The notes under the pieces are model-generated. The model did not search any database, was not told the DNA's origin, and saw nothing but the letters and a program-made list of their open reading frames with translations. 64,000 nt of DNA from Lentzea albidocapillata subsp. violacea (GTDB lineage Bacteria > Actinomycetota > Actinomycetes > Mycobacteriales > Pseudonocardiaceae): contig NZ_FNET01000004.1 of assembly GCF_900100275.1 (NCBI RefSeq), positions 310,001 to 374,000 on the forward strand, given 5' to 3'. This document shows positions 34,419 to 43,330 of the stretch, one piece after another (position 1 is the stretch's first letter; every line of letters starts with the position of its first letter). The translations under genes were made by a program, and so were the position numbers.

Positions 34419-35806
34419 CCGTACACCGATCGGTCGTCGTCGGAGGAGTTGTCCTTCGACAGGTTGCGCGTCAGGTACAGCGATTCCAGGGCCAGTTCCA
34501 CGGCAGAGGCGATGCGGCCGACCGGGTCCTTGGGGCCCGCGCCCAGCCGTGCCGCGACCTCGTGCAGGATCGGCAGCTCCGGCAACGCGGCCAGCAGGTC
34601 ACCGGCGTGCACACGGTCGCCGGTCGCGACGGGGTGGCCGTCCGAGACGACCTCGGCCAGCGCGCGCAGGTTCAGCCCCGCCAGGCGGGCCCGCGCGGTG
34701 TCGGCGATGGAGCGGCGCAGCAGGTGGACCAGCACCTCGTCCTCGCGGCCCTCCTCCCCCGCCTCGAACTCGAGCTTGCCGCGCAGCACGTCCGGCACCG
34801 ACTCCAGGTCTACCGGACGGGCGATCGCCGGCGTCTCGCCGATCAGCGCGGACCGGCGCAGTGCCGACGCCGCGACGGTTTCCGCCGCCGCGACCGCGAA
34901 CCGGGCCGAGACACCGGAGCGCTGGTCGATCGACGACGACTCGCGCAGGTGCCGGACGAACCGGGCGATGATCTCCAGCAGGTGGTCGCCCACCTCGGCG
35001 ACCAGGCCGGCCTCCTGGCGGACCAGGTCGACCTCGGCCTCGATCTCCAGCGGGTAGTGCGTGCGCACCTCGGCGCCGAAGCGGTCCTTCAGCGGCGTGA
35101 TGATGCGGCCGCGGTTCGTGTAGTCCTCGGGGTTCGCGGTCGCCACGAGCAGCACGTCCAGCGGCAGCCGCAGCGTGTAGCCGCGGACCTGGATGTCGCG
35201 CTCCTCCATGACGTTGAGCAGCGACACCTGGATGCGTTCGGCCAGGTCAGGAAGCTCGTTGATGGCGATGATGCCGCGGTGGGCCCGCGGCAGCATGCCG
35301 TAGTGGATGGTCTCCGGGTCGCCGAGCGACCGGCCTTCGGCCACCTTCACCGGGTCGACGTCGCCGACCAGGTCACCGACGGACGTGTCGGGCGTCGCGA
35401 GCTTCTCCGCGTAGCGCTCGTCGCGGTGCCGCCACGCCACCGGCAGGTCGTCGCCGAGTTCGGCGGCGCGTCTCCTCGACTCCGGCGTGATCGGGTCGAG
35501 CGGGTGTTCGCCCAGCTCGGAGCCCTCGATGACGGGCGTCCACTCGTCGAGCAACGAGACCAGGCTGCGCAGCAGGCGGGTCTTGCCCTGTCCGCGCTCG
35601 CCGAGCAGGACGACGTCGTGGCCGGCGAGCAGCGCGCGTTCGAGCTGCGGGAGCACCGTGCGGTCGAAACCGACGATGCCCGGCCACGGGTTGCGTCCTT
35701 CGCGCAGGGCCGCGAGGAGGTTCTCCCTGATCTCGGTCTTGACGCCGCGCGGCAGGTGCCCGGCGGCGCGCAGTTCGCCCGCCGTGCGGGCCAGGTTCTG
35801 GGTCAC
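34415..35806 (-). CDS. AAA+ ATPase of the magnesium-chelatase/MoxR type
   Basis: A 463-residue protein. Walker A is 'GERGQGKTRLL' (Lys75), Walker B lies in 'GIIAINELPDL', and sensor 1 is in 'LLVATANPEDY'. The pre-sensor insert 'LKDRFGAEVRTHYPLEIE' fits helix-2-insert AAA+ proteins such as BchI. The C-terminal helical lid region runs from about residue 290. The GTG at 35806 is used ('TQNLARTAGELRAAG'); further upstream open frame has no family likeness. It is the first gene of the ATPase-vWA-membrane protein set. Confidence 0.88.
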   Translation of the reverse strand: MTQNLARTAGELRAAGHLPRGVKTEIRENLLAALREGRNPWPGIVGFDRTVLPQLERALLAGHDVVLLGERGQGKTRLLRSLVSLLDEWTPVIEGSELGEHPLDPITPESRRRAAELGDDLPVAWRHRDERYAEKLATPDTSVGDLVGDVDPVKVAEGRSLGDPETIHYGMLPRAHRGIIAINELPDLAERIQVSLLNVMEERDIQVRGYTLRLPLDVLLVATANPEDYTNRGRIITPLKDRFGAEVRTHYPLEIEAEVDLVRQEAGLVAEVGDHLLEIIARFVRHLRESSSIDQRSGVSARFAVAAAETVAASALRRSALIGETPAIARPVDLESVPDVLRGKLEFEAGEEGREDEVLVHLLRRSIADTARARLAGLNLRALAEVVSDGHPVATGDRVHAGDLLAALPELPILHEVAARLGAGPKDPVGRIASAVELALESLYLTRNLSKDNSSDDDRSVYG

Positions 35807-36024
35807 GCGGACGACGCTACGTGCCCGAACCTGACCCGTCGACGTGGAGCGACTCCAGCACGCACGTCTCGGCACCGTGCGCCTGTTCTCCATGAGCGAA
35901 TTGGCCCAGTTGTCAGGCGCCGTTGGCGCGGCCCTGGTGCTTCAGGACGGTCCGGCGCGCGACGGATCCCTTTTCGTCATCCCCCAGATGCATGCGGTCA
36001 TCGTGCAGCACAATGCGAGGCGTT

Positions 36025-36516
36025 ATGAGCAACTGTGTCGATTTCAGATGGGCCCCGTCACCCGCGGACTGGCGGGCCAGCCTGCGGGCGATGGTGCCGA
36101 TGTTCAAGTGGGCGCCGTGGTTCGCGCTCGTGCTCGCGGTGTTCTCCCTGGTACTGCTGCTGGGTTTCGAGGACACGCTGTTCGTGGCGCTCTTCGGTCT
36201 GGTGTGCGCGCTGGTCATCGGTTTCATGGAGCCGGTCGCGGTGTGGTGGCGCTTCACGTCCGACGAGATGATCAGCCAGACCGTGACGGGCAGCGCCGAC
36301 GCGCGGTCGTTCCGGATGGCCGTGGGCAACGCGGTGCGCGAGGAGATCGTCTGGGAGGAACTGCCGGCGTGGACCGAGACGCGGCGGGGCTTCGTGCTGG
36401 AGACGCTGGACGAGGGCGCGGCGTCGCTGTCCGTGCCGCACCGGGCCTTCGCGTCCGATGAGGACCTGACGTCGTTCCGGTCGCTGCTCGAGGAGCACAT
36501 CGGCCCGGCCAAGTAG
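36025..36516 (+). CDS. YcxB-like membrane protein
   Basis: A 163-residue protein with two adjacent helices ('WAPWFALVLAVFSLVLLLGF', 'LFVALFGLVCALVIGFM') at about 28-70, followed by a cytoplasmic beta-rich domain. The end 'AASLSVPHRAFASDEDLTSFRSLLEEHI' is typical of YcxB-like C-terminal domains. ATG at 36025 has GAGG just upstream. Function unknown. The 218-base gap before it holds no gene I can support. Confidence 0.65.
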   Translation: MSNCVDFRWAPSPADWRASLRAMVPMFKWAPWFALVLAVFSLVLLLGFEDTLFVALFGLVCALVIGFMEPVAVWWRFTSDEMISQTVTGSADARSFRMAVGNAVREEIVWEELPAWTETRRGFVLETLDEGAASLSVPHRAFASDEDLTSFRSLLEEHIGPAK

Positions 36517-36574
36517 GTCTCGGATCGGGCACACCGGGTGGGGCTGCCGGGGCCGGGCCACGTAATCTCGTCGG

Positions 36575-37372
36575 GTGTCCTGTGCAAGTGCCACGCTGGT
36601 CGTGTGGACGTCGGGCTGGCTGCACGGTCTAGCCGCCGCCGACGACGTCCTCGACGCCCTGCACACGTGGGCCGAGCAGCACGAGGTGGTGGCCGACGAC
36701 GACGGCACCGCCACGGCGCTCGACCTCCCCGGTCCCGACGAGGCCCCCGTGGGCCCCGCCCTGCTGCTGGCCGCCCTGCGGCGCGCGGGCGCCACCTCCG
36801 CCCGGCTGGTGCTACCGGTACCGGGCGATGTGCGGGGCCTCGGTGGCAAGGGCCCCCTCTCGACGTGCGCGCTGCGTTCCGGTGAGGCTCTTGTGGTGCC
36901 GTCCGTGCACATCGGGCTCGTGCCGAAGATCGTGGCCGACGGCGTGATGCGCTGGACGGTGTTCGACCTGCCGTCGTCCAACGGCCTCGAACACATCCCG
37001 ATCGGCGAGGCCGAGCACGGCCTGGGCGCGGCACTGCGCGAGGCGACGGCGGCCCTGGCGACGCTGGACGTGGCCAAGCATCGCCCGAACGTCCGCAAGG
37101 AGATCGCCGACCTCGCGGCCGAGAACTCCACGCTGCCGTGGCCGGACGCGATGCCACCGCGAGCGCTGCGGGTGCTGCAACGGGCCGCCGAGGTGGCCGC
37201 GATCGTGTCCGTGGCCAGTTCCGACGCCCCCGGTGGCGCGCTGTCGGCGTCGGCCATGACCGCTCGCACCGAGGCACTGCGCCCGGTCTCCGAAGCCGTG
37301 CGCCGCGCACGGTGCGCGGCGGTCGACGAGGCCGTGCGTGTCCTGGCGGACAGCGGCGCGGGCCGGCACTGA
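36575..37372 (+). CDS. Conserved hypothetical actinobacterial protein
   Basis: A 265-residue soluble protein starting at GTG. The N-terminal half looks alpha/beta ('CASATLVVWTSGWLHGLAAADD', 'ATSARLVLPVPGDVRGLGG'); the C-terminal half is helical ('PRALRVLQRAAEVAAIVSVA'). No catalytic motif or membrane segment. It resembles widely conserved unnamed actinobacterial proteins, but I do not recognise a named family. It is separate from neighbours by about 58 bases upstream and 129 downstream. Confidence 0.6.
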   Translation: MSCASATLVVWTSGWLHGLAAADDVLDALHTWAEQHEVVADDDGTATALDLPGPDEAPVGPALLLAALRRAGATSARLVLPVPGDVRGLGGKGPLSTCALRSGEALVVPSVHIGLVPKIVADGVMRWTVFDLPSSNGLEHIPIGEAEHGLGAALREATAALATLDVAKHRPNVRKEIADLAAENSTLPWPDAMPPRALRVLQRAAEVAAIVSVASSDAPGGALSASAMTARTEALRPVSEAVRRARCAAVDEAVRVLADSGAGRH

Positions 37373-37501
37373 CATTCGTCCAGGTGTTCGGACGGCCACT
37401 GGCCCAAACGAGTGGTTCTCCCTCCGCAACCCCGCCTGAGCGGGCAACTCCCCCGGAAGCGTCGGTGCTCCCGCATATGGTGCCGGTGGGGAGGACGCCG
37501 A

Positions 37502-39304
37502 ATGGAGGACGTCGACCAGCGCCGGTCGAGCACAGCGCCCAGGTACGCGGGCGCCCTCATGCTGACCGCGGTCGCCGGGCACCTGCTGTCCGAGACGGCC
37601 ACGGGAGCGCTCGCGACCTGGCAGTCGTGGGTGCTCTACGGCATCGGCGCCACGCTCCTCGTGCTGTCCGCGTCCGCGATCGACAGGTTGAACCAGCTGG
37701 TCAAACGCATCCGGTTGCGCTGGGCGGTGTTCACGGCCGTGCTGGTGGCCGCGGCGGGGCTGGTGGCGGTCGCGGCGCCGCCGGTGGTCGCGTACGGCCG
37801 GGTGCTGCTGCTCGGCTGTCCTCAACCGACCGAGGTGCGGGTCCTGACGTCGCAGGACGCGGCGCCCGCGATCAAGGAGGTCGCGCGCAAGTTCGAGCAG
37901 CACACGGCGGCGGAGAACCACGGGTGCCGCACAGCGCGGCTCTACGTGTTCTCGGCGCCGGGCAACAGGGGTGCGATCGCGCTGCGGTCCTCGTGGTCGT
38001 CGCAGGACCTGCGGGAGATCGGGCCGCATCCGGACGTGTGGTTACCGGACTCGACCACGGAGACGAACGAGGTGGTGCGCCGCACCGGCGGCATCGGCTC
38101 GGCGGTGCGCATCACGCCGGGCGACTCGGTCGCGTTCTCGCCCGTCGTGCTCGCGGTGCCCGCACCGATCGCGCAGGACGTCGTGTCCGGCTCTCCGGAG
38201 AGGTGGGGCGACCTGCTGACCAAGGTCGGCAGCACCGGGACCGGGATCGGCAGACCGAACCCGCTGACGGCGATCGACGGCAGGCTCGCCACCGCGGCGT
38301 TGTACGAGACGCTCGAGCCGGCCGTCGTCGAGCGCCGGGTCACGGAGGCCGACCGGCCGCAGCCGGGTGCCGCGATGATCACGACCGAGCAGGTCCTGTT
38401 GCGGCACAACAAGACCAGCTGTGCGCGGAAGCCGTGCCTCACCGCGCTGTACCCGTCGGACACCTACCGCGCCGACTACCCGCTGAACCTCGTCGAGTGG
38501 GACGCGCAGGGCGTGTCGAACCTCGCCGCCCGCACGCCGTCGAAGGCGTTCCAGGCCTGGCTCGGCACGCAGGAGGGCATGACGGCGCTCAACGCCGCCG
38601 GCCTGCGTCCCGCCCGGCAGGCCGCGGGAGCCGAGTTCCGCGAGGAGTTCGGGGTGCGGGCCGGTCTGGCGCTCGACCGGGCCGAGGCGGCGCCCGGCGA
38701 GGAGGCCCAGACCGCGTTCTTCAAGAAGTACGAGCAGGCCAAGAGAGATGGCCGGGTCTGGCTCACGCTCGACGCGTCCGGGTCGATGGCCGAGCCGACG
38801 GCCACCGGGGAGAAGCGGTTCGCCGTGGCGGTCGACGGTGTCCGCAAGGCGCTCACGCAGATGGGTGTCCGGGACACGTACGGCCTGTCGGTGTTCAACA
38901 ACAACGAGGTCCGGCCGCTCATTTCGCTCGGCAGACGTGACAAGGAGGCCACGGCCTCCGCGTTGAACGGGGTGCAGCCCTCCGGTGGCACGCCGCTGTA
39001 CCAGGCGATCCTCGACAGCCTCGACCGGGTCGGCGCCGACGACGCGGACCACGTGAGCGCGGTGATCGCGTTGACCGACGGCGAGGACACGACGAGCGCG
39101 CAGACCCGGCAGGACGTGGTGAACGCGGTGCGGCAGAAGGGGATCAGGGTGTTCGTGGTCGCCGTCGGCGAGGCCAGCTGTGCGGCGCACGCGCTGACCT
39201 CGATCACGGACGCGGCCGGCGGTGAGTGCCGCGACTCGACCACGGACACGCTCGGCGACGACCTGGCGGCGCTGTTCCGCCGGGTGTGGGGAGGTGCCGG
39301 ATGA
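37502..39304 (+). CDS. Membrane-anchored solute-binding + vWA domain protein
   Basis: A 600-residue protein. Three hydrophobic helices lie in about residues 15-100. A periplasmic-binding-protein-like region follows at about 110-400 ('VRVLTSQDAAPAIKEVARKFEQ', 'VVLAVPAPIAQDVV'). A vWA domain is at about 415-595 with MIDAS 'DASGS' (Asp424), 'PSGGTPLYQAI' and 'ALTDGEDTTS'. The ATG at 37502 has GGGGAGG upstream. The fusion of an ABC-type binding fold with vWA is an actinobacterial family usually found beside a second binding protein, as here. It probably assembles an extracytoplasmic ligand-sensing complex rather than a transporter: no ABC permease is near. Confidence 0.8.
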   Translation: MEDVDQRRSSTAPRYAGALMLTAVAGHLLSETATGALATWQSWVLYGIGATLLVLSASAIDRLNQLVKRIRLRWAVFTAVLVAAAGLVAVAAPPVVAYGRVLLLGCPQPTEVRVLTSQDAAPAIKEVARKFEQHTAAENHGCRTARLYVFSAPGNRGAIALRSSWSSQDLREIGPHPDVWLPDSTTETNEVVRRTGGIGSAVRITPGDSVAFSPVVLAVPAPIAQDVVSGSPERWGDLLTKVGSTGTGIGRPNPLTAIDGRLATAALYETLEPAVVERRVTEADRPQPGAAMITTEQVLLRHNKTSCARKPCLTALYPSDTYRADYPLNLVEWDAQGVSNLAARTPSKAFQAWLGTQEGMTALNAAGLRPARQAAGAEFREEFGVRAGLALDRAEAAPGEEAQTAFFKKYEQAKRDGRVWLTLDASGSMAEPTATGEKRFAVAVDGVRKALTQMGVRDTYGLSVFNNNEVRPLISLGRRDKEATASALNGVQPSGGTPLYQAILDSLDRVGADDADHVSAVIALTDGEDTTSAQTRQDVVNAVRQKGIRVFVVAVGEASCAAHALTSITDAAGGECRDSTTDTLGDDLAALFRRVWGGAG

Positions 39305-40626
39305 GGTGGTTGCGGCGCACGTGGGCGGCACTGCCGAGGCTGGGCCCGCCCGGCGTGGTGTGGGCGAACCGGTCGTGGCTCGCGATGGGTTTGGCCGTCG
39401 GCATCGTGCTGACGATCCTGTTCACCAGCGGCATCCAGCCGCTTTTCCGCGAGTCCACCGAGTGGGAGAAGGGCAAGCTCGTCGTGCTCAGCGGCCGCGA
39501 CCAGAGCGACGGCGGCCAGCGGCGCGCGTTGATCAACCAGTGGAACTCCGAGCACCCCGAACAGCCCGCGGAGATCGTCGAGCTGCCGACGGAGGCGGAC
39601 GGCCAGCGCAGCGAGATGGTCGCGCGGGCCAGGGAGAAGGCCGAGAACGCGGACGTCTACAACCTGGACGTCACCTGGACCGCGGAGTTCGCCCAGTCGG
39701 GCTACCTGCGTCCACTGTCCGGTGTGGACACCAGCGGGTTCCTGCGCCGTCCGCTGGAGAGCTGCCGCTACCAGGGCGTGCTGTGGGCGCTGCCGTTCAA
39801 CACGGACGCGGGTCTGCTCTTCTACCGCAAGGACCTCGTGCGGGACGAACCGCTCGGCCTCGACGACATCGCCGACACCTCCACCCGCGCGCTGCGGGCA
39901 GCGCAGGACGCCCGCCTGACCGCCGGCTACGCGGGCCAGTTCCTCGACTACGAGGGCCTCACCGTGAACGCCCTGGAACTGATCTGGGCGGAGAAGGGCG
40001 ACGTGGTCGACGACACCGGCCAGGTCGTGATCGACTCCGACCGCACCCGCCGCGCCCTGCGCTGGCTCGCCGACGGCCTCAAGGGCGAGCAGCCCGTGGT
40101 GCTGCCCGAATCCCGCACGCAGAGCGAGGAGCTCACCACCCAGGCGTTCCGCGACGGCAAGATCGCGTTCATGCGCAACTGGCCCGTGGCCCACCGCACC
40201 CTGCAGGGCAACCGGGGCGAGTCCGCGGGCCGTCCCGGCATCGACTTCGAGGTGGCGCAGCTGCCCGGCCCGAGCGTGCTCGGCGGCCAGAACCTCGCCA
40301 TCTCCGCGAAGTCCACCAAACCACGCGCCGCTCAGGCGCTCATCGAGTTCCTCACCGGCCCCCGCAGCCAGCAGCTCCTCTTCGAACGAGGAGGCCTCGC
40401 CGCCACCCGCGGCATCGTCTACCAGGACAGCCGGGTCGCCACCGAGCACCCCTACGCCCGCACGCTGCTCAAGGCGATCGAGGACGCCCGGTTGCGCCCG
40501 GTCACGCCGTACTACTCACGCTTCAGCGACGAGTTCCGCACCATCGTCCGTTATGCCCTCGACCACGACGGTGCCCTTCCCGGCAACGCCGAGGAGTCGC
40601 TGACAGCAGCCTTACAGGGACGCTAA
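39301..40626 (+). CDS. Membrane-tethered extracellular solute-binding protein
   Basis: A 441-residue protein whose ATG overlaps the vWA gene stop by four bases. The N-terminal helix 'LAMGLAVGIVLTILFTSG' (about 25-45) anchors it; there is no lipobox, unlike usual Gram-positive binding proteins. The rest is a sugar-type (family 1) binding fold: 'LVVLSGRDQSDGGQRRALINQW', 'DVYNLDVTWTAEFAQSGYLRPL', 'GVLWALPFNTDAGLLFYRKD' and 'NLAISAKSTKPRAAQALIEFL'. No permease or ATPase genes flank it. With the preceding vWA fusion it forms a two-gene unit of unknown ligand. Confidence 0.82.
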   Translation: MRWLRRTWAALPRLGPPGVVWANRSWLAMGLAVGIVLTILFTSGIQPLFRESTEWEKGKLVVLSGRDQSDGGQRRALINQWNSEHPEQPAEIVELPTEADGQRSEMVARAREKAENADVYNLDVTWTAEFAQSGYLRPLSGVDTSGFLRRPLESCRYQGVLWALPFNTDAGLLFYRKDLVRDEPLGLDDIADTSTRALRAAQDARLTAGYAGQFLDYEGLTVNALELIWAEKGDVVDDTGQVVIDSDRTRRALRWLADGLKGEQPVVLPESRTQSEELTTQAFRDGKIAFMRNWPVAHRTLQGNRGESAGRPGIDFEVAQLPGPSVLGGQNLAISAKSTKPRAAQALIEFLTGPRSQQLLFERGGLAATRGIVYQDSRVATEHPYARTLLKAIEDARLRPVTPYYSRFSDEFRTIVRYALDHDGALPGNAEESLTAALQGR

Positions 40627-41648
40627 GCGCGCGCAGGCCTCTTGGCCGGTTCACAGCACAACGGCGCACAAGGCGCACCGTTCACCGTGCATCCCGCCAC
40701 CACGAACGACGACAACTTCCGCACCGGAGCCCCGGAAGTGTGCTCGGCGACCAGCTCGGTCACGAGCTCGGCGAAACGCGGATCCCCGTTCGGTGTGGCG
40801 GCGCGGGCGAACTCCATCCCGAGCTCCAGAGCGCGGTCGCGGGCCTCGGTGTCGAGGTCCCACACCACTTCGAGGTGGTCGGACACGAACCCGATCGGGC
40901 ACACCACGATCCCGGTGACCCCCTTGGTGTGCAGGGCGTCGATGTGGTCGACGACGTCCGGCTCGAGCCACGGGATCTGCGGCGGGCCGGACCGCGACTG
41001 CCACACGACGTCGTACTCGGTGATGCCCAGTTCCGCGGCCACGAGCCGGGAGGCTTCGACGATCTGGCGCGAGTAGCGATAGCCGCCTTCCGCGGGCGGT
41101 CCGGCGGCCTTGTCGGCGGACACCGGCACCGAGTGCGCGGTGAACACCAGGCGGTACGGGCCGGACAGGGTCGCGGCCGCGGCGCGCACTCCGTCGGCGA
41201 ACGCGGAGATGAAGAGCGGGTGGTCGAAGAACTGGCGCAGCTTCACGAGTTCGGGGCCGTCGGGCACGGCCTGCAGCGCGCGCACGATGTCCTCGTCGTA
41301 CTGCCGGCACGCGGAGTAGCCGCCGTACGCGCTCGTCGGGAACACCAACGCCCTGCGCACGCCGTCGGCCTTCATCTGCGCGACCGCGGCCTCGGCCATC
41401 GGGTGCCAGTTGCGGTTGCCGAAGTAGATCGGCAGCTCGAAGCCACGGGCCCGTACGGCGTCGATGGCTTCGAGGTTCAGGCGGTTGATCGGCGAGACGC
41501 CGCCGAAGTGCTGGTAGTGGGCCTCGACCTCGTCCAGCCGCTCCGGCGGCACGCCACGTCCGCGAACCACGTTCTCGAGGAAGGGGCGGACGTCCTCAGG
41601 ACCTTCCGGGCCGCCGAACGACAGCCAGAGCAGCGCATCGAAACTCAC
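40623..41648 (-). CDS. hemH: Ferrochelatase (coproporphyrin type)
   Basis: A 341-residue enzyme inserting iron into (copro)porphyrin. The catalytic His is in 'LVFTAHSVPVSA', and the acidic partner is in the region 'GFVSDHLEVVWDLD'. The C-terminal Cys cluster 'CTVNGAPCAPLCC', with an upstream Cys, fits the 2Fe-2S-bearing actinobacterial ferrochelatases, which use the coproporphyrin-dependent pathway. The start is uncertain: GTG 41648 ('SFDALLWLSFGG') is chosen; TTG at 41660 would add four residues. It follows fabI as in mycobacteria (mabA-inhA-hemZ). Confidence 0.93.
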   Translation of the reverse strand: MSFDALLWLSFGGPEGPEDVRPFLENVVRGRGVPPERLDEVEAHYQHFGGVSPINRLNLEAIDAVRARGFELPIYFGNRNWHPMAEAAVAQMKADGVRRALVFPTSAYGGYSACRQYDEDIVRALQAVPDGPELVKLRQFFDHPLFISAFADGVRAAAATLSGPYRLVFTAHSVPVSADKAAGPPAEGGYRYSRQIVEASRLVAAELGITEYDVVWQSRSGPPQIPWLEPDVVDHIDALHTKGVTGIVVCPIGFVSDHLEVVWDLDTEARDRALELGMEFARAATPNGDPRFAELVTELVAEHTSGAPVRKLSSFVVAGCTVNGAPCAPLCCEPAKRPARA

Positions 41649-41700
41649 CGCTCCATCCAATCAGACGCCCCAGCGCCCCACACGACGAGCCGATGTGACC

Positions 41701-42468
41701 TCAGAGACCGAGGAAGTGCACGCCGCCGTCGACGAACACCATCGAGCCCGTGGTGGCCGGGAACCAGTCGGAGAGCAGGCCGCAGACGGACTTCGCGACC
41801 GGCGTGGGGTCGTCGACGTCCCAGCTCAGCGGAGCCTTCTCGCCCCACATCTTCTCCAGCTCGCCGAAGCCGGGGATGGACTTCGCGGCCATGGTGCGCA
41901 CCGGGCCGGCGGAGATCAGGTTCACGCGGATACCGTCCGGGCCGAGGTCGCGCGCCATGTAGCGGTTGATCGACTCGAACGCCGCCTTCGCCGCGCCCAT
42001 CCAGTTGTAGGCGGGCCACGCCTGGCGGGCGTCGAAGTCGAGGCCGACGACCGACGAGCCGTGCGACAGCAACGGGCGGGTGGCCTGCACGAGCGCCTTG
42101 TACGAGTACGCGGAGACGTGCATCGCGACGGAGACGTCCTCCCACGGCGCGTCCATGAACGGGGCGCCGAGGCAGCTCTGCGGGGCGAAGCCGATGGCGT
42201 GCACGACGCCGTCGAGACCGTCGACGTGCTCACGCACCCGGTCGGCCAGCGTGTCGAGGTGCTCCTGGTTCTGCACGTCGAGCTCGACGACCGGCGCGGG
42301 CTTGGGCAGACGCTGCGCGATGCGCGTCACGAGGCTCATCCGGCCGAACCCGGTCAGCACGACCTCGGCGCCCTGCTCCTGGGCGACGCGTGCGACGTGG
42401 AAGGCGATCGACGCGTCGGTGATCACACCCGTGATCAGCAGTCGCTTGCCTTCGAGCAGTCCGGTCAC
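41701..42468 (-). CDS. fabI: Enoyl-ACP reductase (InhA/FabI type)
   Basis: A 255-residue SDR enzyme reducing trans-2-enoyl-ACP in type II fatty acid synthesis. The NADH site is 'LLITGVITDASIAFHVA' near the N-terminus, and 'VVHAIGFAPQSCLGAPF' lies at the cofactor. The catalytic Tyr-x6-Lys is in 'AYNWMGAAKAAF'. GTG at 42468 gives the standard 'TGLLEGKRLLITG' start. It is 49 bases after fabG, and the pair feeds the same elongation cycle. It is the likely target of enoyl reductase inhibitors. Confidence 0.95.
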   Translation of the reverse strand: MTGLLEGKRLLITGVITDASIAFHVARVAQEQGAEVVLTGFGRMSLVTRIAQRLPKPAPVVELDVQNQEHLDTLADRVREHVDGLDGVVHAIGFAPQSCLGAPFMDAPWEDVSVAMHVSAYSYKALVQATRPLLSHGSSVVGLDFDARQAWPAYNWMGAAKAAFESINRYMARDLGPDGIRVNLISAGPVRTMAAKSIPGFGELEKMWGEKAPLSWDVDDPTPVAKSVCGLLSDWFPATTGSMVFVDGGVHFLGL

Positions 42469-42517
42469 TTGATCCAACCCTTTCGCAGTACGGGAAACCA
42501 GCCGTGGTTCGAGAAAG

Positions 42518-43261
<744 letters not shown>

Positions 43262-43330
43262 TTATCGGCTACCGGCAGGTAGTCCGGCATCGGCGGAGCC
43301 ATGTCACATCCATCCGGGCATGATCGGGTG

